Source: CAZTZL01 sp964617625 (lineage in GTDB: Bacteria > Zhuqueibacterota > QNDG01 > DSAB01). From it: a DNA stretch of 8,771 nucleotides. A program made the position numbers and the translations under genes. Each line of letters opens with the position of its first letter. Within the stretch, counting starts at the first letter, position 1. The stretch is taken from assembly GCA_964617625.1 (NCBI GenBank), contig CAZTZL010000108.1, positions 1 through 8,771 on the forward strand. The letters are read 5' to 3'. Of this stretch, positions 1-6,479 are shown piece after piece. The notes below the pieces were generated by a model. It was not told where the DNA came from, made no database searches, and was given only the letters and a program-made list of their open reading frames with translations.

Positions 1-3000
1 TTGTTTCTGCATTAAAAGGATTGGGATAGTTTTGTTTAAGATAATATGCCACTGGTATATTGGTTTCCAAAACACTGCTGTGGTAATCCTCAATTTTATC
101 TGCTGGATTCCAGGTTAACTCGATTTCTGCTTCCAAAGTTTGATCTGTCCCGCAATCCCCGAAAATGATTTTAAATCGATCACCCGACTTCCATCCCCCA
201 TTCAAGCATGCACACTGAACTGCCCAATATCCGTCTTCTATAATGCTCCCCGGTGATTGTTCGCTCAATATCTCATTTTCATTTCCTATCAGGAAAGCTT
301 TAAAGTGAATACTTTCTTTGGAATTTTCTTTGCATTCGGAAGGAAGTTCTCCCCAGACCAGATGGGGCATTCTGCTTTTTTCAGTTCTTGAATCTTGATT
401 TTGATTCACGAACATATTGCATTGAACACTTTGAGGCCACTGACTGTTTTGAGAAACATTCACATAATAGGGATAACCGACCCGGACATTGAAATTTGTC
501 GGAGGAACCGAAGGAACGTACTGCTGAAATCCCTGAGTGTGCGGATCCCACTTCCCCACACTGGTACAATTCGGCACTTCACTTGCCAATTCCGAAGCTT
601 TGGTTATAGAAAGTTGATCGAGAGGCAGCATGATTTCATTGATATCAGTTTTCGAGCTTGTTATCAGATCAAACAACGGTTCCGCCAATTTACCTGTCAC
701 AGTCAAAACACACGCCTCCGTCACATGGATATAATACGATTTCCCGCCTTCCACGGTAAAATTATTCAGCGGACTCTGTAACTGATCGTAACTTTGTGTT
801 GCCGGGTTCCATCGTGCAACAGAATTACAACGAGACCCCACAAAATTCTTTAAAGCTTCGGCATTGCTTACTCCTTGAAGCACAAATGGCAGCGCGATTT
901 GATTGTAACTTGTTGTATTCGTTTTAACCAGCTCAAAATCAAATTCTCCTACGATATTGGACAGCTCAGAAGCATTGCTATAGCTGTCCACTGCTTTTAC
1001 GCCATAAAGATAGTTGACGGCCGTGTTCCCTGTTATTCCTGAAGTATTATCCTGATAACTCGGAGATGTTGTCTCGGCCAGTTTACTTGATGCATAAGAC
1101 AGAGAAACCAAATCCGTGGCGCGGTAAATATCGTATCGGGAGATCGTGACAGGTGCATTATCCAGATTCTGTGTGACTGGTGACCAGGAAAATTGCAGAC
1201 TGTTTCCATTCTTCTGTATATTTACATCCACTACTTTTTTAGGCGGAGCCATCCCCGTATTTTTGCTTTTAAACTGATACTTCTCATTAAAAATCTGAAT
1301 CCCGTTTTTCCAACTGCTTAGCTCCAGTTCAAATATTTTATCCTGAGAAACATAGGGCGCATTAAACATGATCTGCTTTTCTTGAAACGTGCCCAGATTG
1401 ACATTAACCGAAAAATTTCCGTTTTCAACGCTTTGTTCATCCACCAAAATACGCCACCGGATTTCAACTTGTGTATTTTCTTCCTCGTCATTAAAGATTA
1501 TTAAATTGCGGGTTAATTGAACACCTTCATTGAATACCGGAATAGGAGGATACGTTGCATACTCATAATATTGCTTGTCAAACACTGCTACCGGATTCAT
1601 CGTGTTGCTTAAAAATTGAATTTCTGCTGCAGTAGCCTGCCATCCGTCATAGGTAGAGAATGAATATCCGGGATCCGGGTGCCATGCCCAATCCAGCCGA
1701 AACGGACGTACATCGTCAAATCCGACATATCTTCCAGCTCGTACTTTCAAGCACTGGAGTCTCACGCGGTCCGTTTCGGACATATTGCTTTTTCTCCAAT
1801 TGAATTCTCCGACACTGGTAGGCTTGTATGCACTCACATATTCTGCAAGCTGATAAATACTTCTTCCAGCAGGCCAAGCGGAATAGTACCCCCATGGATA
1901 ATGTCTTGAATTGATATCAGCCTGAAATGAAAGATCGTTATCTCCCTCATACATAATGGGCCGCGTCTGATCAACTTCCTTGATAGCATCTCCAAATGTT
2001 GCCATCTGTTCCGGGGTGAATATACCATTGTAGACCATTTCATTCTCCGCGCTCCATATGACAATTGAAGGATGATTTCTATTGGCTTTGACCCAATCTT
2101 TTAGCCATTTTCGACACCTGTCAAGATAATTTTCGGGATGACTGTAGTTCAATTTATAATTTGCAAGAATGTGGGATTCCGCCACTACAAGCATTCCTTT
2201 TTCATCACAAAAATCAATCATCCATTGAGGGGGTGGTTCCTCATGAAATCGGACAACATTCATGTGCATTGCAAGCATCGAATCCAGGCTCACGGACCAA
2301 TTGGCATGATGATTCACCAGATGGGTCCAATATTCTCTTTCGCTCTGGATCGTTAAATTATCTCCTCTTAAATTCCATCTTTTTCCATTGAGGAAAAAAT
2401 TTGTCCCTTCAATCCAAAATTCACGGAATCCGAAACGCGTTGTTTCGCCATGAACCAAATTTTGATTTTCATAAACATTTGTAATGCAATTATATAAATG
2501 CGGATTCGCAGGAGACCACATAACCGGATTTTGCCACTGTTTTTCAAAATTTACTATAACACTGCTGCTGGCAGGAACCTCAATCTGTTTCTCGCCAATT
2601 GCCATAGCAGGCGATTCGATATTATTCGTAATTTTTACTGTGTGTGCAATACTATCTATATTTTTCACAGTAATTGTGGAAAAAATCTTTTTATTTCGAA
2701 CCGAGGTTCTGATAAACACGTCATCAACATAAACCGGTGATCTGGCAATTAAATAGACATCACTGACTATTCCCAAGAACCAGTAGTTTCTGTAAAATCC
2801 AAAAGGCCAATACGGATTTTTTGTACCCCACAGTTCAACATAACGAGCATCCAAATAATGGATAGCTACTTCCAGTTTGTTACTTGAACTCCAATTAACA
2901 TAAGGTGTAATTTCCAATTCGAATGGAACAAGACCGCCGACATGATCGCCAACATGTTGTTGATTGACATAAACATCCGTGAGGTAGTTGACTGCTTCGA

Positions 3001-3373
3001 AATGGAGAAAAATACGCTTTCCTGTCATCTCCTGAGGTACATTAAAGTTTCTTTTATATAGAGTTTCGGCATGCCCGTCAATAATTTTCCAAGGCCCATT
3101 CGCATCCTCTCCAAAGGTATACTTACCGTTTGTATTGGGCACAACGATTTGCCATACATAAAAACTGGGAACCTGAATACTCATTTTGTTCAATCCCTCA
3201 GGCGTAAAATCCCAGACTCCATTCAAATTTAAGGTTGATGTTACATTCTCCGAATTGATAGCAATCGAAGGGTTGTCTCTATTGAAGTATTCCGTACCTT
3301 GAGCGTATAAAAATGAGAATGACAATAATAAAAAAAGTTTAGAAATAAATATATAATATCGTATTTTTGCCAT
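1..3373 (-). CDS. Secreted modular glycoside hydrolase family 2 enzyme with C-terminal sorting tail (3' end outside window)
   Basis: The frame is open for 1124 codons from ATG 3373 to the left edge. Residues 1-24 form a signal peptide (cleavage near FLYA|Q). A GH2 sugar-binding jelly roll follows at about 30-213, an Ig-like GH2 domain at 214-313 and a TIM barrel from about 314. NHPSIVIWSAENE matches the GH2 acid/base signature, with E445 as acid/base; E523 in VGEFNW is the likely nucleophile. Their 78-residue spacing is close to that in E. coli LacZ. Then come a fibronectin III-like domain (708-808), two copies of an approximately 75-residue repeat (822-895, 910-980), a Cys-containing domain (about 1002-1105) and QNYPNPFN at 1114-1121. 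That tail marks FCB proteins exported by type IX-like secretion or carrying a FlgD-like Ig domain; roughly 70-80 residues are probably missing. The enzyme should cleave a beta-glycoside outside the cell; the sugar is unknown. No Shine-Dalgarno site precedes the ATG; GTG 3400 is an in-frame alternative. Confidence 0.93.
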   Translation of the reverse strand, partial: MAKIRYYIFISKLFLLLSFSFLYAQGTEYFNRDNPSIAINSENVTSTLNLNGVWDFTPEGLNKMSIQVPSFYVWQIVVPNTNGKYTFGEDANGPWKIIDGHAETLYKRNFNVPQEMTGKRIFLHFEAVNYLTDVYVNQQHVGDHVGGLVPFELEITPYVNWSSSNKLEVAIHYLDARYVELWGTKNPYWPFGFYRNYWFLGIVSDVYLIARSPVYVDDVFIRTSVRNKKIFSTITVKNIDSIAHTVKITNNIESPAMAIGEKQIEVPASSSVIVNFEKQWQNPVMWSPANPHLYNCITNVYENQNLVHGETTRFGFREFWIEGTNFFLNGKRWNLRGDNLTIQSEREYWTHLVNHHANWSVSLDSMLAMHMNVVRFHEEPPPQWMIDFCDEKGMLVVAESHILANYKLNYSHPENYLDRCRKWLKDWVKANRNHPSIVIWSAENEMVYNGIFTPEQMATFGDAIKEVDQTRPIMYEGDNDLSFQADINSRHYPWGYYSAWPAGRSIYQLAEYVSAYKPTSVGEFNWRKSNMSETDRVRLQCLKVRAGRYVGFDDVRPFRLDWAWHPDPGYSFSTYDGWQATAAEIQFLSNTMNPVAVFDKQYYEYATYPPIPVFNEGVQLTRNLIIFNDEEENTQVEIRWRILVDEQSVENGNFSVNVNLGTFQEKQIMFNAPYVSQDKIFELELSSWKNGIQIFNEKYQFKSKNTGMAPPKKVVDVNIQKNGNSLQFSWSPVTQNLDNAPVTISRYDIYRATDLVSLSYASSKLAETTSPSYQDNTSGITGNTAVNYLYGVKAVDSYSNASELSNIVGEFDFELVKTNTTSYNQIALPFVLQGVSNAEALKNFVGSRCNSVARWNPATQSYDQLQSPLNNFTVEGGKSYYIHVTEACVLTVTGKLAEPLFDLITSSKTDINEIMLPLDQLSITKASELASEVPNCTSVGKWDPHTQGFQQYVPSVPPTNFNVRVGYPYYVNVSQNSQWPQSVQCNMFVNQNQDSRTEKSRMPHLVWGELPSECKENSKESIHFKAFLIGNENEILSEQSPGSIIEDGYWAVQCACLNGGWKSGDRFKIIFGDCGTDQTLEAEIELTWNPADKIEDYHSSVLETNIPVAYYLKQNYPNPFNAET

Positions 3374-3776
3374 AATCAGTCTATTCCAATTAAATTTCAC
3401 AATCGTTATTCAACATTTCTTCAATTTAATATAAGTATCAAAGATCATACCATGAAATTGGATTTTTCCTATGTCTTATATTAATAAATATTTATAAAAA
3501 TATCTCTGCAAATATGAGGCGAAATTATTGGATGAATTTCGAATACCTGTAAGAAATATAGTAACGACCCTTTATTAATGAATCATCGATCAAAACATTC
3601 TCAAAATTGAACCAAATTCCAATATCAAAATAGACCACTGGAAGACATTCTTGAGTGCGAATATTAAACTTCCTCCATTACCATCCAATAAAAATAGCCG
3701 TATACCAAAGCACACCGAAACAACTTTCTGTACACGACTAATTTCTCACAGATTATAATTAATACTCTGAATTTAG
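3374..3776. other. Intergenic stretch with no recognisable gene
   Basis: This AT-rich stretch separates the GH2 start from the 3' end of the tRNA gene. I see no long reading frame, no convincing terminator after the tRNA and no strong -35/-10 pair for the GH2 gene. It should contain the GH2 promoter, because the nearest upstream gene on that strand is the tRNA. TATATT-like hexamers on the minus strand near 3430 are possible -10 elements, but they have no convincing -35 partner. Confidence 0.6.
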
Positions 3777-3850
3777 TACGCCCGTTGGGAATCGAACCCA
3801 AAACCTCAGGCTCCGGAGGCCTGCGCTCTATCCAATTGAGCTACGGGCGC
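3777..3850 (-). tRNA. tRNA-Arg, anticodon CCG
   Basis: The minus strand folds into a complete 74-nt cloverleaf. The acceptor stem GCGCCCG pairs with CGGGCGT, with a G1-U72 wobble at the tip. The D arm is GCTC/GAGC with a GG-containing loop. The anticodon stem CAGGC/GCCTG encloses the loop CTCCGGA, giving anticodon CCG, which reads the arginine codon CGG. The variable loop has five bases, and the T arm TTGGG/CCCAA carries loop TTCGATT. The discriminator is A. The next bases are CTA, so CCA is not encoded and must be added after transcription. A near-consensus promoter lies immediately upstream. Confidence 0.97.
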
Positions 3851-3861
3851 ATCTGTTATGT

Positions 3862-3890
3862 ATTTTAACGATAATTTAGAGAAATGTCAA
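3862..3890 (-). promoter_or_regulatory. Sigma-70-type promoter of tRNA-Arg
   Basis: On the minus strand a perfect TTGACA -35 box (3885-3890) is followed by a 17-nt spacer and a TAAAAT -10 box (3862-3867). The -10 ends 11 bases before the mature tRNA 5' end, so transcription would start just ahead of the tRNA. The match and spacing are excellent. Confidence 0.85.
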
Positions 3891-3930
3891 GAATTAAGTA
3901 TTCCCGAGACCGGATAGAAAATGGGCAGGA

Positions 3931-4602
3931 TCACTTGTCTTTGCCTAATACAATTCCTTCGATGACGACCTGTATTGAATCACGACCGACTGTCCCTGTA
4001 ATATTGGCAAAAGCTTCTATTTTTATTTCTTTTTCGCCGGGCGATTCTGAACATTGATATGGAAATTCATATTCACTGGAAACGATATGTCCGTTTATCG
4101 TTTTTTTCAAAGTATCGTCTATGAAAAAGTCCAGGTGGCTGATCCCGTTGTTGTGCTGCGCAAAAACCTGAATAGTAATCTCGCTGTGTTGGATCAGATA
4201 ATCACCATTTTGGGGGACAAGTATTTCAACAACCGGTTCGGTATAGGAACGAACCGTAACATTCTGACTTTTGGTTGTCGATTTCTTTTCGTTTGAAACT
4301 TTGACAGTAATTCGATACTGCCCTCCCTCGCGGGGTGCTTTCCAGAAAACTTCTGCCTGATCGGTCGGCGGAATAAAATCCCCTCCGCTGGCAGACCAGT
4401 TATAATGCAATATCTCATCCGTATCTTTGACCTTTAAAGTGATGCGAACAGAATCACCCGGATCCACTTCATAAGCACTGAAACTCATGCTTTCGATTTC
4501 AGGCGCCTTGACAATCTCGAATATATCCGATGAACAGCCAAGAATAGTCAGTATTGCAAAAATAGAGATTGTTAGTATAAACGTTTTTTTCAGGTTCGTC
4601 AT
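3931..4602 (-). CDS. Lipoprotein with two Ig/PKD-like domains
   Basis: This is a 223-residue protein. Residues 1-22 form a lipoprotein signal peptide ending in lipobox ILGC, so C23 would be lipidated and the mature protein anchored in the envelope. Residues about 36-118 look like a PKD-type beta-sandwich (HYNWSASGG, then a strand resembling GQYRITVKVSN). Residues about 123-215 look like a second bacterial Ig-like domain that opens VEILVPQNGD and contains ISHLDFFIDD. No catalytic motif is visible; the role is probably binding or structural. An AAAGGG ribosome site (4610-4615) lies 7 nt before the ATG. It is the last gene of a three-gene operon, 21 nt after the thioredoxin-like lipoprotein. The domain calls rest on motif reading. 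Confidence 0.88.
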   Translation of the reverse strand: MTNLKKTFILTISIFAILTILGCSSDIFEIVKAPEIESMSFSAYEVDPGDSVRITLKVKDTDEILHYNWSASGGDFIPPTDQAEVFWKAPREGGQYRITVKVSNEKKSTTKSQNVTVRSYTEPVVEILVPQNGDYLIQHSEITIQVFAQHNNGISHLDFFIDDTLKKTINGHIVSSEYEFPYQCSESPGEKEIKIEAFANITGTVGRDSIQVVIEGIVLGKDK

Positions 4603-4609
4603 TCACATT

Positions 4610-4615
4610 CCCTTT
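4610..4615 (-). promoter_or_regulatory. Ribosome binding site of the Ig/PKD-like lipoprotein
   Basis: AAAGGG on the minus strand lies 7 nt before ATG 4602. It sits inside the 21-nt gap after the upstream stop codon, supporting co-transcription and separate initiation. Confidence 0.7.
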
Positions 4616-4623
4616 AATGATAA

Positions 4624-5406
4624 TCAGTGAATCTTTAACGATGCGGATTGATAGATGATATGATTATTCTTGCCCGCGACATAAACGATCAATTGATTTT
4701 CCGATTCCCCATTCAGTTGAATATCGGGAAGTGTCTGCTTCTGTATTTCTCCGTGTTTTATAATAGAGATGTCCAACCCTTCCACACTTCTTCTCACAAC
4801 CCGTTTGTGGTAATCATTATCAATTTTTGAAGCAAGCACAGCCCTGAGAATAAGATCGTTCGCATCTTCGCTACCCAGCCGTGCAATCGTAACCAGAGGA
4901 GTAACATAATCATCTTCGATTCGATAATCGAGTTCAATAGTGATATGACTAATATTGGATAACCTGGGCAGAATGGCTTCCTGCAAGCGAAACAGCGCCG
5001 AAGAAATACTGGATGCTCCCTGAATCCGGCTTTCAACTCCGTTGATGAAAACATCCGGCACACCTTTGAGTGAAGAATCCAAAGCCTCTAAATAAGTTTG
5101 ATAGAGAATTTCATTCTCAGCCAAATGATAATCGGATTGATAATCATCTGTATTCCGATGGTATTCAACGACAACAAGTTGATTTTTGTAAAGCTGTAAA
5201 AGTGAATCCAGTGCACTCAACATATACTCATTGTATGGATAAGGATTTTCTGTATTAACAAACGCCTCGATCATAATCTGATGTGACTTAAAACTGTCAG
5301 GATTTTGAGGATCCAGGATATTATCCCTCGGAATACTGCACCGCAGAAGGAAAAGAAGCGGAAAAAAAGTAACAATGAATTTTTTAAAATGTGATGTGAA
5401 CCCCAA
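4624..5406 (-). CDS. Thioredoxin-fold (Omp28-like) lipoprotein lacking the CXXC active site
   Basis: This is a 260-residue protein. A hydrophobic N-terminus ends in LFLLRC, an unusual lipobox with Arg before C23. DNILDPQNPDS follows, a spacer style common in FCB lipoproteins. Residues about 45-140 resemble the Omp28/thioredoxin-like domain: an IEAF strand, a VVVEYH strand, then GVPDVFING with the expected cis-Pro loop (P117). Where relatives usually carry a Cys pair, this protein has NTENPYPY (51-58), so it should not be redox-active. Residues about 150-260 form a beta-rich region I do not recognise. The start is TTG: TTG 5406 lies 9 nt after AAGGAG and is preferred, while TTG 5412 is only 3 nt away from it. 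The gene overlaps the CsgG-like gene by 23 nt and sits 21 nt before the next lipoprotein. Function unknown. Confidence 0.85.
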   Translation of the reverse strand: MGFTSHFKKFIVTFFPLLFLLRCSIPRDNILDPQNPDSFKSHQIMIEAFVNTENPYPYNEYMLSALDSLLQLYKNQLVVVEYHRNTDDYQSDYHLAENEILYQTYLEALDSSLKGVPDVFINGVESRIQGASSISSALFRLQEAILPRLSNISHITIELDYRIEDDYVTPLVTIARLGSEDANDLILRAVLASKIDNDYHKRVVRRSVEGLDISIIKHGEIQKQTLPDIQLNGESENQLIVYVAGKNNHIIYQSASLKIH

Positions 5407-6226
5407 CTGCAAATTCTCCTTCCCTTGTGTTCATCACGTAGGGTAAAACAGGTGGCTGGTTGGCCAGTATTTCTTCCGGTGATAAATTCCGGAGCCAGCA
5501 ATAGAGGGTGCCGGCAAGACCTGCGCTGGTAACCGAAATAAGTATGGTTCTTGCCCGATACAAATGGTTCGCTGAATCGTATGCAGCATCAAATGATTCC
5601 AGTTTTGTGGTTTGCTGATACGCGTCACGTTTTTTAACATACCGATCATGAATAAGAAGTGTGGCTATCCCGCTGCCCAGCGTACCAACAAGAAAACAGA
5701 ATACGGGACATTTCTTCAATGAAATTTTCGATTGATATGTGCCACTACCGGTAAGCTGGTATTGTAAATTGTTTGCCAGCAGATGAACCATTTTATCCAA
5801 CTGATTTTGATCCTTACTCTGGACTTTTTCACTGACCACCTTTCCCGTACTGACATTGATAATTCTTGCATCGATACGGAGCCAGTCACCCGCTTCATAG
5901 ATTGAACCGGTGATCATATACCGCGCGCTTAAAAGTTTCCCGACTTCCTGAGCAGCAGAATCGATTAGGCCGGACATACTCAAAGCATGTTCGTCCAGAA
6001 TAGATTTCAGATTTTGGCGTTCAACCAGAACAATTTCCCGGGATTGGGACAATTCACTCTGTAAAAATTCAGGTATTTTTCGTTCCCATGAATCAAGATA
6101 AATATGATCCGTTCGGTTCGTAAAATCCGCAATAGCCAGAGTGATTTGACCGTGAAGATTCCCTGTCGAAACCAATAACAGTAAAAACAGAAAAACTAAC
6201 TGCTCGTAAGTTTTCCGAAACTTCAT
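5384..6226 (-). CDS. CsgG/FlgO-like exported protein with two C-terminal hydrophobic segments
   Basis: This is a 280-residue protein with a signal peptide at 1-26 (cleavage near LHG|Q). There is no lipobox Cys, unlike E. coli CsgG, which is a lipoprotein. Residues about 28-160 read as a CsgG-type domain: TLAIADFTNRT, then VLVERQNLKSILDE, EVGKLLSARYMITGSI and LRIDARIINVSTGKVV, in family order. Two hydrophobic stretches follow (about 174-193 and 227-245) around a helical segment, YDSANHLYRAR, of a type seen in FCB envelope proteins. The C-terminus, AVGVHITF, ends in Phe like an outer-membrane strand. CsgG proteins form outer-membrane export pores for curli, but many CsgG-domain proteins in FCB bacteria have no known role, and no curli subunit is seen here. 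It is the first gene of the operon and overlaps the next by 23 nt. Its own Shine-Dalgarno is weak (AGGG, 10 nt upstream). Confidence 0.87.
   Translation of the reverse strand: MKFRKTYEQLVFLFLLLLVSTGNLHGQITLAIADFTNRTDHIYLDSWERKIPEFLQSELSQSREIVLVERQNLKSILDEHALSMSGLIDSAAQEVGKLLSARYMITGSIYEAGDWLRIDARIINVSTGKVVSEKVQSKDQNQLDKMVHLLANNLQYQLTGSGTYQSKISLKKCPVFCFLVGTLGSGIATLLIHDRYVKKRDAYQQTTKLESFDAAYDSANHLYRARTILISVTSAGLAGTLYCWLRNLSPEEILANQPPVLPYVMNTREGEFAVGVHITF
5416..5421 (-). promoter_or_regulatory. Ribosome binding site, inside the upstream gene, that decides a TTG start
   Basis: AAGGAG on the minus strand lies within the last codons of the CsgG-like gene. Two in-frame TTG codons follow, at 5412 (3-nt gap) and 5406 (9-nt gap), with no in-frame ATG or GTG back to the upstream stop at 5433. 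The spacing favours 5406. The arrangement suggests translational coupling of the two genes. Confidence 0.65.
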
Positions 6227-6284
6227 ATCCCGTAAACCCTATTTTATTTCAGGCAGAATTCAGTTTTATAAAACATATAAATCT

Positions 6285-6296
6285 AAATACGTATTT
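6285..6296. repeat. 12-bp perfect palindrome upstream of the envelope operon
   Basis: AAATACGTATTT is self-complementary over 12 bases and lies 59 nt before the CsgG-like start codon, in a position where a regulator could bind. In AT-rich DNA, short palindromes also arise by chance. No clear promoter boxes flank it; TTGATT-17-TAAGAT further upstream on the minus strand is a weak candidate. Confidence 0.3.
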
Positions 6297-6479
6297 TAAT
6301 GATCGAGGTTGCCTATTCTTTCTTTTATTTGGATATCTCCTTAATCTTATATTTACACGTTATAAAAATCAATTTTATTTTCGATCAGCAAAAAGCTTGA
6401 TCAGTACAATCCATTACTTCAGGTTCGAACCGGTCCCTGAATTGATTTTACACGAAGCGACAGATCCCGTAAAAATATT

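Noticed and set aside
395..781. Plus-strand open frame of 128 codons
   Set aside because: It is antisense to the GH2 reading frame, which carries recognisable domains and the sorting motif throughout; the antisense product shows no family features.
3374..3776. Integrated element or attachment site next to the tRNA 3' end
   Set aside because: No integrase, no repeat of the tRNA 3' end and no mobile-element remnant could be seen.
6333..6343. Strong Shine-Dalgarno-like TAAGGAGATAT on the minus strand
   Set aside because: No start codon follows at usable distance, so no small gene can be supported.
6383..6402. Hairpin GATCAGC/GCTTGATC downstream of the OmpA-like gene as a terminator
   Set aside because: The stem has a bulge and is AT-rich, and on the minus strand it is followed by GAAAATAAAA instead of a U-tract.
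6418..6441. TTCAGG/CCTGAA inverted repeat after the OmpA-like gene
   Set aside because: Only six base pairs, a long loop and no U-tract on the transcribed strand.
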